Source: Cheilinus undulatus
Lineage: Eukaryota; Chordata; Actinopteri; Labriformes; Labridae
Assembly: GCF_018320785.1 (NCBI RefSeq)
Contig: NC_054869.1
Location: 17,060,698-17,124,697 of the forward strand
Length of the DNA stretch: 64,000 nucleotides
Reading direction: 5' to 3'
Shown here piece after piece: positions 41,397 to 53,900 of this stretch. The translations under genes were made by a program, and so were the position numbers. The notes under the pieces were generated by a model. It did not search any database, was not told the DNA's origin, and saw only the letters and a list, made by a program, of their open reading frames with translations. Each line of letters begins with the position of its first letter. Within the stretch, counting starts at the first letter, position 1.

Positions 41397-44300
41397 GTAC
41401 AATCTCTAGTCTTAACATAATATGGAGCCAGAATGATAGAAAATAAACAGTTCATTTCACTTAACAGTACATAGAGAAAGTTACTGAGCGTGGCTATTGG
41501 AAACAACAATCAGGTTATTGCACAGTTAACATACAGTACATACATAACATAAACCAGCTAATTAGCTAAGATTGTATTAAAAGCAGTTATTTACTTACTG
41601 ATAAGCCATCTTGTGTCTGTGATTGTAGCAAACATCAGGCCTCATACAATATTTATATCATGTTATGTTTGTCACACATATAATTTGAATTCCAATAATA
41701 GTTCATATTTATCAGTGTATGTTAGCATTATGACTTAAAGAGGCCATAAAAAAAGATATTGGAGCCTTTGCTTGCCTTGCAATGGAAACAAAGTGAGTGC
41801 TGTTACTTTAAAATGAGTGGGCTGGAAAAATGGCTGAGCCCCCTCCACTGATCACTGAGTTAGATGATTTGTGCTGGTCAATCTGGGCAAGGAAAGATCT
41901 TTTATAATGCATGTCAGCAGTAAGGTGAAATGCCTCTGGCAACAAGTGAAAACATGACAGAATGAGGACAGAAATCTCACAAGCATGTGTGTGAAAATCG
42001 TTTAAGGAAGGCATTAAAAAGTAAAGAGAAAACTCTTAACAACATGCTTTAAGCATAAAACTAAAAGTTGGAGTGTAGAGTTATATAATTATGATAGAAC
42101 AGTTTTAAAAACAAGTCACTAAAGCTGAGGATGAGTCCAGGAGAGCTGCTGGTCACTGAGAGAAGAATGAAGCACTGTCCAAACACTGAAGAAAGTCACT
42201 CCTACACAGTGATAATGGACATATTATATAGACGGAGTGCCCTAAGGGTCAAAACTTTATGGAAAAAGCACTTACAAATAAAGCAATGGGGAATACTGTC
42301 CATAGGAGGAAGTTAGAAAATGATTCAGGCATTTTCCTTGATGTGGTCATCCTAAATAAACAGAGCTACACACAAGAAAAAGAAAGTATTTGTCAGTTAT
42401 GGAGAAGTAGTTTCCTGTTCTGCCTTTAATTGAAAATGGTAATGGACTCAACTTTTAGGAATATTTCTCTAGTCTTCTGGCCACTCAAAGCACTTTTTGG
42501 GTAAACACAAGAAACTACTAAGAGGGTAAGAGATCCCTAACCCCAGTTAAAGCCTCAATAATGATAACAACATCATAATACTGGTACTTTTACAACATCA
42601 CAATACTTTTACCCACTGATGGCAGAAGCTGCTGCATGGAGTGCTGACTGATCATGTTTAAACACCAGTGTAAATGCCACTAAAAGAAATCTAAGGTTCA
42701 ATACCATGCAAAAGGATGTTTCAACATGTGGTGCAGTAGCTGAAACCAAACAGCTAACCCCCTGGATGAAACACAGCCACTGAATCTCAGCTATCCTGGG
42801 TTTATAGGCCAAAGTTGTTCAGTCTCTGCAGTTTGAAATATCTGTAAATGTTGACTAAAGCACCACTCCGTGTAGTGCCAGCAAGCTGTTATGGACACTG
42901 CTCTCTAGTGTTTGAGTTTCAAAAAGCCCTCTCCAAGTGACCCGCCAGGATGAAACCCAAATAAAACATCACACAGAGAGAAAGGCTACTTGGTAAACAA
43001 AGTCTGCAATGATGGAAGAGGAGTGAAACTGTCCAGTCTTGAATGAAATCCAGACAGCTGCAGACTGCATGACCAAGACTAGAGCTGTCACAACACCAGA
43101 ATTTAAGACTTTAATATGATACTAGTAAATATTATTACCACAGGAGCTAAAGGAGGCACACAGTATTGGGTTATTTCTTATTTTCTTACTAAATTCTGCC
43201 CTCAAGAGGCTCTCAATCAAAATAACAGTGCACCACTGTAGCTTACTTTTGTTTTGAGATTAGGATTTTGTTCAATAATAAAATCAGGTGTATTTACTAA
43301 GCAGTAAACAGGTATTTTTATTTCATGGATGGATTTTACATGATGAAAGAGAAAAGCTGTTAAAAGTGACCTTATTGGTTTAAACTGAGAGCGGTCCTAG
43401 AATGCTTGCTTGCGTTAACCAGGAAGGCCACTATTCAGACACTGAACAGCTTTTCCTCCTCATGATGTTAAATTCATTCATGGAATGAAAACTGGGGTTT
43501 ACGTTTTTGCGAGTCTTCAGTCTAAAACAACAAGAAAGTAACGGCGCCTCCATTGCTCTCTTGTTGTGTTGGATTGAGGGGGCCATGAAATGTCAGTTGG
43601 GGGGAGTTCTGCATTATGGGGCACACTTTGATAAAATACTCAGCCGGTGGCAGAGAATAATCACGATCAGTCACAAGTGACCTTTACTAATGTGAATGAG
43701 ATCAAAGGTGGGATTAGTACAAGATTATTGTACTCAAGTAAAAGTAGTTACTTTGGTTAAAATTTACTCATGTAGAAGTAAAACAGCTGGTCTATAAATC
43801 TACTCCTGAGTGATTACAGAGAAGTTGTGCAATAAAATGTGATTTTTCCTCACTGGCAATAACAACATGAGAATATGAATCTCCAACCAGGTTGTTCAGG
43901 TAGTCACCCCTTTATAATAAAATTAAATCTAACAGCTGTTTTAGGACGTAATGTGGAATCTTTCTCTCACCATGTAGTATTAACCTTTATGTGTAGTGAA
44001 AGCCAAACTACTGGCCAGTGTCATGCCACTGACAGAGAACTAGAACCTCTTTGTTTTGACCTGACGTTTTTGTTTTTTTACTCAGAAATAGGTGCTTTTT
44101 AAAAAAAAATATTTTGAGCTTTATTTGATTGAGGACAGTTCAGGCTTTATTATGTAACACATTGTCTGTAGTATCATTTTTGCCACTTAAAAATTAAGGA
44201 TTTCTCCGGTTCTTAAAACTGTTGGAAATATTTGAGGTAATGTAAGCACTCAACTAAAACCATATTTATAGCATATTAGTAGTAATTTTAATTAGTGTTG

Positions 44301-45854
44301 ACATTTCAATGTGAAAATTCTTCATACCATACCTTTAATAGATAATGAAGTAGCTCATAATAAAGTCTATCAGTGAACATCTCTGATGTCAAAACATGGA
44401 GCTGTGAGATGACTTGTCACCTCCCTGATAAAGAGACAATCTGATGTAATAACAGATATATGAGGATCTTCATATCTTCATCATGAAAACATTTTATATC
44501 CTCTCAGACGGTTTTCAGCTGATAGCTGTGACCTTTTCAAGGAAACTACCCTTCACCTTTAATCACAGTGAAAAAAAAACGGAGATAACCAGCCTGCTCC
44601 TCCGTCCAGCCAGCACAATGAGAGCCCCATAAATGGTGTGAGATAAGAGCTCCATCATAAAGAGGGGAAAGTGTGTGCTATCTGGAAGTTAGATCAGCAA
44701 GTTTTAGAGAAAAATGATCAGGATACAAACTTTTTCATGTCATCTCAGCTTACAGGGTGGGTGGTGAGATGTTTTCTGCAGATCACTGTGTAAAATCTTC
44801 TGTGATAAGACTTAGGTCACTTTTTGAAGAAAATGGCAATGACTGAAACAATAATTTGCCACCTGTGTTTTTATTTTTTAACAATCTTTTAACACACACG
44901 TCCTATACAATACTTTTAATGTGATTAAACATGCCATTTTAAAGAAACTAAACCCCATTTATTCATTTTTGCAGCACTTTATATCATATGTATCTTTAGA
45001 TGTTAACACTCATATGAAACACATTTATTCCTACTCATTGTCTTTATCTTAATCATCCATTCTGAGATTTGGAAAGGACAGACACTGAGCAGTACCAGTG
45101 CATGTAATCCAAAAATCATTATCCTAGTTATTTTGATTGATATTGAGATCATAATTATCTGTTATACTATATGTGAATTTTAAATGGTTAAATGAGTTTG
45201 CTGGGTTGCCTTGAGGGGCAGTCACAGCCATGAAACAAATGTTTCACATTTATTTACATTGCTCCAGGTCCGACTTCTCAAAGCCAGATAGGTTTGATAT
45301 GACAGAAATCATTTTACCTGTTATCTTTTAAGTTTGTCAAACTGACCAGAGAAAATGCCGTTGCTCACTCAGCTCAGCACTTAAAATATAGTGACAGCTG
45401 TTCTGGAGGGAGGGGCAGAGAACATATGAGCTGTAAAGGAAGGGAGGATGCACTCTATTTACCACACATGGCAAAACCTTTGGAAAAAATGACTGCCACA
45501 TGCTATGTGGCACAGTAATAGTTTCATCTTGCTTATGTTGTTTTTCATGACTGCGGGAATCTAAAACCAGAACTGAAATAGATACTTGATTGATTGGTCC
45601 CTTTTCGTTCTCATAATTAAAATCTACAACTACCTCATACAGTTATAGTTAAGACATAAACCTTTACAAACAAAACAAGAAGGATTAAATAAAATGACAT
45701 TAACTATAGAAATTTTGACATTGACCATGAACAGAAAATTGATTATTCAACAGTGCTTGTTTAAAAGTTTGATACTTTTTTAAAACATGTGGTACTTTAC
45801 TTTTACTTTTTGGTTGGCATTTATTCCAGGCATGCCATGTTTAAAAAAACTTTG
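41397..45854. other. Intergenic between nono-like gene and npc1l1
   Basis: AT-rich DNA with no supported exon. A fragment of the 52284-type hAT MITE is present near 43705-43830 (AAAGGTGGGATTAGTACAAG, CTCAAGTAAAAGTAGTTACT). No RNA gene is recognised. Confidence 0.45.
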
Positions 45855-46030
45855 CAGAAAGATTGCATTACTGGTCCATTTAAAGATAACAGTAACAAAA
45901 CAATTAACAGGACATCCTTCTGTGTGGCATTAAAATTTTCTTCTTGTTTGTGAATTAAGATGAATTACAAGAAGTTAAGACCAAGGACAGATTGCACACG
46001 TACTAGTCAGGATGGTGTTAATCTGTGGAA
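45855..46030. repeat. Dispersed repeat, second copy near 63684-63775
   Basis: CAGAAAGATTGCATTACTGG, ...AACAGTAACAAAACAAT... and GGATGGTGTTAATCTGTGGA are all matched in order at 63684-63775 (GAAAGATTGCATTACTGG, AACCGTAATAAAACAAT, GGATGGTTTTAATCTGTGGA). Confidence 0.65.
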
Positions 46031-46096
46031 TGCATTGTAAACAAGCAGCAGCAAGAGCTGGTGCAGTTATGGAGGAAGAGATTAGCCTGGATGCTG

Positions 46097-46782
46097 CTAA
46101 AGCGTCAGTTTTATCAGAACTTGATAACATTTCTTCGTTAAAAGAACAAAGAACAGCAGTGAGTTGTTTTCTTTTCAAAAACGACAAAAGTCGAGTACTT
46201 ACGTGTCTATAGTTGCCAGGTTTCGCGTTATTCCTCAGTAGCTGCACATGTGCAGCTTGCTAGCGGCTACATCACTTGCTTTGTTGCTCTGATTGGCCTG
46301 TAGAGATGTGACAGACAGAACGTTCACCCAATCATACTCCGAGGATTTTTCAAATCCTCTGCCTTTCTCAGATGTTTCCTATTGAAGCTTTCCCAGATGG
46401 ATGTGTGAAACAAATACATCTGGCGTGTCAGGTTAGCTAAAGCGCCAGTTTTATCAGAACTTGGCGACAATTCTTCAATTAAAAAGAGAACAAAGAACAG
46501 TACTGAGTTATTTTCTTTTTAAAAACGACAAAAGTCGAGTACTGACATGTCTACAGTTGCCATGGTTTGCATTATGCAGTTCACTAAGGAGTTTATGCCT
46601 CGATAGCCACTATGTCTCGTGTTTTGTTGCTCTGATTGGCCCATAAAGATGTGACAGACAGAACGCTCATCCAATCACACGCCGAGTTTTTTTTCAAAGC
46701 CTCTGCCCTTTCCCAAATGCTGTCTATGAGTGGTTTACCAGATGGATGTGTGAAACAAATCCATCTAGCGTGTCAGGTTAGA
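46097..46782 (+). mobile_element. Tandem pair (about 343 bp each) of a transposon-derived repeat
   Basis: Two diverged head-to-tail copies start at GCTAAAGCGTCAGTTTTATC (46097) and GCTAAAGCGCCAGTTTTATC (46437). Each contains AACGACAAAAGTCGAGTACT, CTCTGATTGGCC, GATGTGACAGACAGAACG and CAGATGGATGTGTGAAACAA. The start translates to LKEQRTAVSCFLFK, which resembles the helicase-like ORF of ISL2EU/Harbinger-type elements. They appear to be non-autonomous derivatives. Confidence 0.55.
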
Positions 46783-47460
46783 CACAGTGCAATTATAATA
46801 TCATTTATAAATAACATACACTATTACAGATATCAAACCAGCAACTAATGCTAACCTGAAACCCTCAAATACCCTAAAATCACCCTGCAGATCCTAAATG
46901 TACAGTATGTAACAGGCATACTTACATGTAGACAATGGCACATAGAAAATACAACATAGTATTTTTTCAAATAAGAAACTATTAAGAACTGAGTTGAAAT
47001 CCTCAGACACACAGGATTTTAAGACTGAACATATTTTAGTAGCAGCTGTTGCTCCACACACTGTTGTAATATTAGATAGATTTAATATTTGTTGCGCTGT
47101 TAATTCATAGTAGGTTATGGCACAGGAAGCTTTACTAAATCTCTAAATACCAGCACACTATCACATCATGTCTACACACTCTGGATTTTTGAAATTGCAA
47201 ACATGATTTCCTTCATAAATTAAACTAGATGGCATGTAATCTTTTTATGTTTGTATGAACTGCTGGTTGCCTGACTCATATTTAAGAATGAGTGCCAGAA
47301 CACCTAGCTCCGGTCCAGGTCAATCAAAGATAAAACAGCTGAGATAATATCATAAAAACCACAATAAAAGGACATAGTTCCAATTATTGGCAGGGAAACA
47401 AAGTAGACAGAAAAGGTCAGATTAAGCTGAGTAGACTGTTGATCATGTTAGAGCTGTCTA
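46783..47460. other. Intergenic, nothing recognised
   Basis: AT-rich DNA without gene or clear repeat. Confidence 0.5.
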
Positions 47461-49868
47461 CTACACTCTTAGAAGTAAAGGTGCTGAATAGAACCATATA
47501 AGGTTCATCGGCTTGTCCTCATAGAAGAACCCTTTTTGGTTCCTGTTAGAACTATTTATAAAGGAACCCTTCTGGAGGGTTCTACCTAGAACCCAACATA
47601 AAAGGTTATACCCAGAACCATCTGTGAAAGGTTCAACCCAGAACCCTCTGAGAGGTCCTACAAAGAACCCTGCAACGGTGTAGTGGTTTCCCTGATAACC
47701 CTTACTGAGGGTTCAATCCAGAACCCTTTCACCCTCGAAGGGTTTCATCTAGATCCCACACAGGGAGTTCCACTGAGAACCCTTTTATATTTCAAGGGTT
47801 TCATCCAGAACCAACAAAGGGACCACTTTATAAGGGTTTCACCAATAAACCTCTTGTCTGCTAATGGTTATATGAAGAACCACATTGTATTCTACAGATC
47901 AGGCAAAATTATTGAATACCACATATTGTGTATTGTGTTCATCCATCATTGTTGACAATGGGAAAACATTCAAACAATTTTTAATGAGGATTTTTTAATT
48001 TAAAAATCTTGGAACAATGGTGGATAAGGAGGGCAGACTCTCTGAGGATAAGCCAACAGAACAGGAGAGGTTATGTAAGTCCTGGTGGGAACAGGACAGA
48101 AGTGAGCAAAGGACCAGTGGAATCAGCAACATGACAGACACAAGCCAGGCACACCAAGCTGTCCTCAGCAGGTGGATTCATATAATCTCCAGCAATGGTG
48201 ACATAGAAAGGGAAGACAAAAAAAAAGACAGTTAGTAGCATCAATACAAGGCATACTTACTACACCAGATGAAGCACTAAGCCATCTACAAACAGTAACG
48301 TAATCCAATGAGAGCAGTCAGAGTATAGGCACATAGTAATGGTGACAGTGTAACAGACTGAATAAGGCTGTCCTCTAACTCCTACAATAAGAGCCTCCAC
48401 TGGTGCACAGTCAGATGAAAGTGAGGGAACCCCACAAAGTTTTCACATTAATTTATTTAAATAAGACAACGGGGACACTGATAATTCATGACATCTCACC
48501 AGAAAAGGCATTTGAATAGTCACCAAAACCCTCTTGTTGAAGCCAGTGGCATACGTCATTCTTTCTCCAAACTCTGTAACTCATGTCTACAGAAAAAGAC
48601 AAAAAAGAAACAAATTTTAACATTAAAATAGTCTAAAACATTAAGATAGTAGATTTAACTTACCTTGATTCTCTGAGGTTTTTGATCTTCTGTCACTTCA
48701 ATCCAGCTTCTAATACAAATTCATACACAGGTGATCACATAATGTGTGAATAGTAATCACCACTAACATGTCACACCTGTTTTGTAGAGAAGGGCGGACT
48801 ATGTGGTGTAATCCATAGTGAAACCAGCACTCAGCTCCCACAGGGCAACCAACTGGGCAGCCAGCTCCCAGGCCCCACACACTAAACTCCAGCCTTTCCC
48901 TTGGGCAACTGGGGTTCGATTCCCAGCTCCAACACCCCTCCACACTGTAGCCCTCCTGCCATCCACACTCAAGGAAAAATAGGTCAACTAATCAATCTCC
49001 AAAAGGAAAATAAATGTAGGGCTTTTTTGGCTCATGAGCTCCTCCCTCCAGGAAGGGTTACAATAGTAGAAACAAAACTAATATGGTGGCTCAGCAGGTA
49101 AGAGCACAGCAGTTCTATTTTGAAGATTGAGGGTTCAAGACATGATCTTCCCAACAGAGAGCACATCGTGTTGCTTCATTGTATATTTGCACTGTATTCT
49201 TAGGTTAAGTGTTGTACATCATGACTTGGAAATTATCACAAAAAACAATATCAAAAAAGATCTTCAGCAGACAAATGCCCCTCAACTCAATCCCATACAC
49301 AGTGTATCTAACATTAGACGGGCTAACCTATTAACAGTTGTGGTTTGTGGCAAAGGAGGGTTCCCACACCAGGTCTGAAACTGGTCAAACAAAGGGCTGG
49401 CTTTGGCTGGCTGGTTAGTGAAGTTGTCTGTCTTGGAGACTGGGGTTCAAGACACAATGTGGGTACCCTCCGCTTTGCAACACTGCTCAGTACGTGTATC
49501 CATTTAACTATTGTATGGCATGAAATGATGAAAAAGACATTTAAGACTGTGGCAGAACAAGTACAATGAATTGATGAGGTATTACAGATACATCTGCATT
49601 AAAAATACTGTTTGAAACATGGCTAAACATTTGAATATTTGAGGGTGAGGATCTTCTAATACCCATGTTTTCAACAGCCCTCAAAGAACTCCTTCTTCCA
49701 AAAAGGGTTCTCTGTATTGAAACGGTTCTTACAGGAACCATTAGTCTTACAAAGAACCCTTGTAGAACCCTTTTTTCAGAAAAAGGTTTTTCAGAAGCAA
49801 ATGATTCTGGGTAGAACTTCTGCCCTTCAAGAAGAACCCTTTTGGAACCCTTACTTCTAAGAGTGTAG
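47461..49868. mobile_element. 2.4-kb non-autonomous DNA element with CTACACTCTTAGAAGTAA inverted ends
   Basis: The left end CTACACTCTTAGAAGTAA (47461) and the right end TTACTTCTAAGAGTGTAG (ending 49868) are perfect inverted repeats over 18 bp. Sub-terminal arrays on both sides repeat a GGTTC/GAACCCTTTT motif (about 47490-47890 and 49660-49860). The interior has no transposase frame. It does contain tRNA-like modules near 48913, 49087-49140 and 49408-49452. Confidence 0.75.
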
Positions 49869-50628
49869 CGATGCAGAACAAGAAAAGGTAAACAGATACC
49901 AGCACTGATAAATCACATCATTTCTTCCTTGATTTGAATTTACTGCCGAGGTTCTGCTTTTTTTTAGTCTGGCGGCTGAGTTATAAAATTCCGCCTTAAC
50001 TTATCAGCATTTGAAAGAACAAAGAGCATCACCATATCTGCCCTATTTCTTCTTGTCTTTTCTTCCATCTCTGTTTATCTTGAATTGAAATGCATGCACA
50101 CCTTCGCCCTGATACCTCTGATACTCAGCGGTATAACCACGCAGCCTTGGTTTAAGTTTTATCACAGCTTTGACCTTGACATCTGATAACAAAAAACTTA
50201 ATTACAGAGCAGATTTTAGATTGTAAGATGTGATCCAGGAAATTATCAGTCATGTCTCTGCCAAGCCAACTGCTACTGTCTCAAGTATTTCAAGTATTTG
50301 GTTTAAAGACTTCTACAACAACTAAGAAATGGAGATAAATGCACAAGGGAGTTGGAAGATATTCTGTTTTTACACCTTATTTTTCAGATAAATGGTATAA
50401 AGGTCAAGCTCACAGTGTATCGGTCACATACACTGCCCTTGAAACAATAAAACTAATCATTTAAGTCTTTATGATTTTACATCTTTATGTCTAAAACACC
50501 TTATGTTACATAGGCACCCATATAACCATCTGACAGGTGAAAACCTGGGCGCGGCTCTTATTTTGGTTTCCCCTGTAGTTTCTCTTTGCTTTGGCTCTCC
50601 CCAGCAACCCTATCAAAATCCCTCTCTC
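49869..50628. other. Upstream flank of npc1l1
   Basis: No coding sequence. GACCTTGACATC near 50172 resembles a nuclear-receptor half-site, by eye only. Confidence 0.35.
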
Positions 50629-50698
50629 GTTAATTATCAGACAGAGGAATTGATCTTGCATATTGTGATTGGCCAGCAGCTGCATCAGACCAGATAAG
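50629..50698 (+). promoter_or_regulatory. npc1l1: Candidate proximal npc1l1 promoter: HNF1-like, CCAAT and GATA motifs
   Basis: GTTAATTATCAG (50629-50640) is close to the HNF1 palindrome. ATTGG (inverted CCAAT) is at 50668-50672. AGATAAG, a strong GATA site, is at 50692-50698. All lie 220-300 bp upstream of the ATG. HNF1-alpha is a known regulator of mammalian NPC1L1, and GATA factors drive intestinal genes. Use here is inferred. Confidence 0.4.
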
Positions 50699-50923
50699 AC
50701 CCATGTGACATCACAGGTGTGGTGACACAAGTGTGACGTTTCTCCTTCCCTCAACCCTTACACTGTTAGACAGACAGATGATAGGAGAGAGGAACGACCA
50801 CGGAGCTCCTCTCACTGTCTAACCTCGTCTGATGTCGAATCTTCAGTTATTAATAAACACTCCATTTTACTGAACCTGAGGACCCTGACTCTTCTGCTGC
50901 TCTCAGGAAAACTCTCAGGAATC

Positions 50924-53900
50924 ATGGCCCGTGTCGTAGCTCTGATCCTATTTCTGGCCTGTGTGGTAAGTTGGTCTGTTTATCTCTCTTTGTTTGGAAA
51001 CTTGTGCCCACACCAGTGATTTCGTGGGGTTTCAGTCTATGACATGAGCTAACTCTGCGGGTTAAAAAAACTTTACTGTGGCCAGGTTTTTGACCAGCAT
51101 TGGTCAATAAAAGGTGAAGTCAGGGGCAGTTTAAGGAATTTAGAGCCCCCGTGGAAAGATCAATATTAGGCCCTTTCCCATTTTATAAAATGATTATAGT
51201 CAGAGGACAAAGTATTTGAAAGGACATCTTCTTCAGTAACAAGCCGGAAAAGTACAGGACACTAATCTCAGTTATAATTAAATACCTAAATACCCAACAA
51301 GGCTTGTTCATCACCTCTTCGAGGAGCAACGGCACTGAACCTTACATGTCTCGAGGCCAGGTGTCACTTATAAAAACAATACATACATTCATTATCAAAT
51401 ATCAATTCAGTGTTTCGATATGTCTGTTTAACTGTAATTTGCCTGATACAAAGAATTCCTGGGGCTTTTCCACAGGGACTCCTCAGAAATTAAATTACAT
51501 TTCGCTGCAATTTTTTTCACTCTTGGTGGTTTCTTTAAAGTCTAAATACACGCCTTAATAACTGGAAATAATTGTAGGCATGTACCACCTATTTGAACAC
51601 ATACTTCATATTTTTAGTGACTATGTCTTAATTGGAGCATAAGGCTCCAGCAAGAGCCTATTATTTCTCTAATGGTAAAACTGCTGGTTGAAGTTGTTTT
51701 TGTGGAACAAACAAGTAAATGTAATATTTGGAAGGAAGGGGAAATGCATAAAAGAAGTATTGATAAGGATCCAGTTGCCTGATGGTCCAAAAAGGACCAT
51801 AGATAATTTGGGTTTGGCAGTGGAGTACCATAAATGTCAAACAGCTCATGCTTAGTCAGAGTCTCAGACTCAGCGAGTAACTGAGATTAATTTCCACTCA
51901 TAACAGGTGACCTGTGATTCTAAGGGAAATGTATGGAAGCCATTACATGCCAAAATTTAAAATTTTTTTTTTTTGAAATAATAAACAGCATATGAATGTC
52001 TCGTTGATTTTCACACATTTAAAATCATACATATACCATAAAAAGTTGATGTATTAATAAATTTAATATAAGATGATTTTCATCTTTGAACATGTTTAGT
52101 CACTTTCAAAGATATGTTTAAGAAATGTTAGCATTTTCTATTTTTATTGAATGGGGGAAATGCATGCTAATATTGTATTTACGATGTAAAACATCAACAT
52201 AAATAATAAGAGTGGAGCATATCGGCTTCATCTGTAGTCTAAGGCAGGTACTCATGAAAGAAAATATACAAACACACAATTACCAGGGGTGGAAAGTAAC
52301 TTACTACATTTACTCGAGTCACTGTTGAGCCGCTTTTTTGTGTAGTTGTACTTTTTTGTGTACATTTTAAAATCACTACTTTTACTTCAACTTATGTATA
52401 TTTTGAGGAAAGTATTGTACTTCACTACATTTAAAAAAGCATCAAGTACTGAGTCTGAAATGGCCATAAGTTTGACTTTCACAGCACATGACAGTCAGTG
52501 GCGAGAGAGTGATTCCACATTTCATCCTGCTGCATTTGACTTGAGGTTAAGTCTCACCTCATAAAAACAACCTGGTTATAGATTTGTCTTCTCTGATTTT
52601 ACATTAAGAAAAGATCCTATTTTATTATATAACTCCCTCAGGTATCAAAAGTAGCTACTCAGTATTTTAAGTACATTTTACATGGCTTACTTTTTACTCT
52701 TACTTGAGTAGATCTATATATTACTGCTTTTACTTCTACTTAAGTATAATTCATCCAAACCAACTTTACTTTTACTTCAGTACAATAGTTTGGTACTTTT
52801 TCCACCTCTGACAATTACAGGGCATCTCAAAGGAACGTCCAATACAGCACTAAAGAAAAATTTAAAAGAACAAAATTAACACATGACAGATTTAGATATA
52901 ATGATGTTCTATGTCATCGGTATGATTTATTGTAAAAACATATTTATTGCAGACAGTGGTAGATTTAGCAGCTTTCTGGCCCTAGGTGAACACACGTATG
53001 GGACCCTCCACATCCATTGCATCCCACCTTTTAAATTCTTATTTTTCACAGAAAGTCCTTCTTGTAACTTGATGTAAAACTAACCAGAAATGACTGTTGA
53101 AAATGTTTTTTAATATAGAAATGTCCCAATAGATTTTAAAATATCTATTTTGAGACTCTAAATTGGCATCTGGTAACAACATAATTTCTGGTGGTATGGA
53201 ATACTAATTTTAATCAAAATGACAATTAACTCAAAGAAAAAAGCTTTCTTTTTTGAAATTTCAACCTATTTGGTCATGTTTAATAAAATAAACCTCTCAA
53301 AATGTCCAAGTGTATTTATTTGATAACATATTTGCATAGCATTTATTATAAAATGTTTGTAAAAAATAATAATTTTGATGTTTTTTTTAGTGAAAGTTAC
53401 CCGAAAAAGATATATAATTCACACAAATACCTATAAATGATAATTTATGATTGGCTTTTATGCCATTATAGCAAAACAAGTATTGCTCAGTATTTCACGC
53501 TTTTAATGAGTGTGTTTACCCCTTAAAACTCCAAACGGCCTGGTGTAGGAGAAAGGGTTTAGTAAATCATGTGTTCATGGACCCCTAGCAGGCAATTGCC
53601 TACCTTTGCCTAATAGTAAAGTCTGCTTCTGATTTTGTGGTTTTCTATTTTTACTTTGATGTGAGAATAAAATTCTACCACTTGACACATAAAAACATCC
53701 ATTGAAAAATTCTGAGCCAACTGAGCACAGCTGAATAACAGTCGACTGAAGTAGATACACCCATAACGACAAAACAAAAAACACATAAAAACTAATTAAA
53801 CAGTTTAAAAACAGAGAGGTAAGGAAGGTTGTCACATTTCCTGATAATAAAATATTTAAATAAAAATATTTTTTCAACAAAACATTTTTAAAGTACTCTT

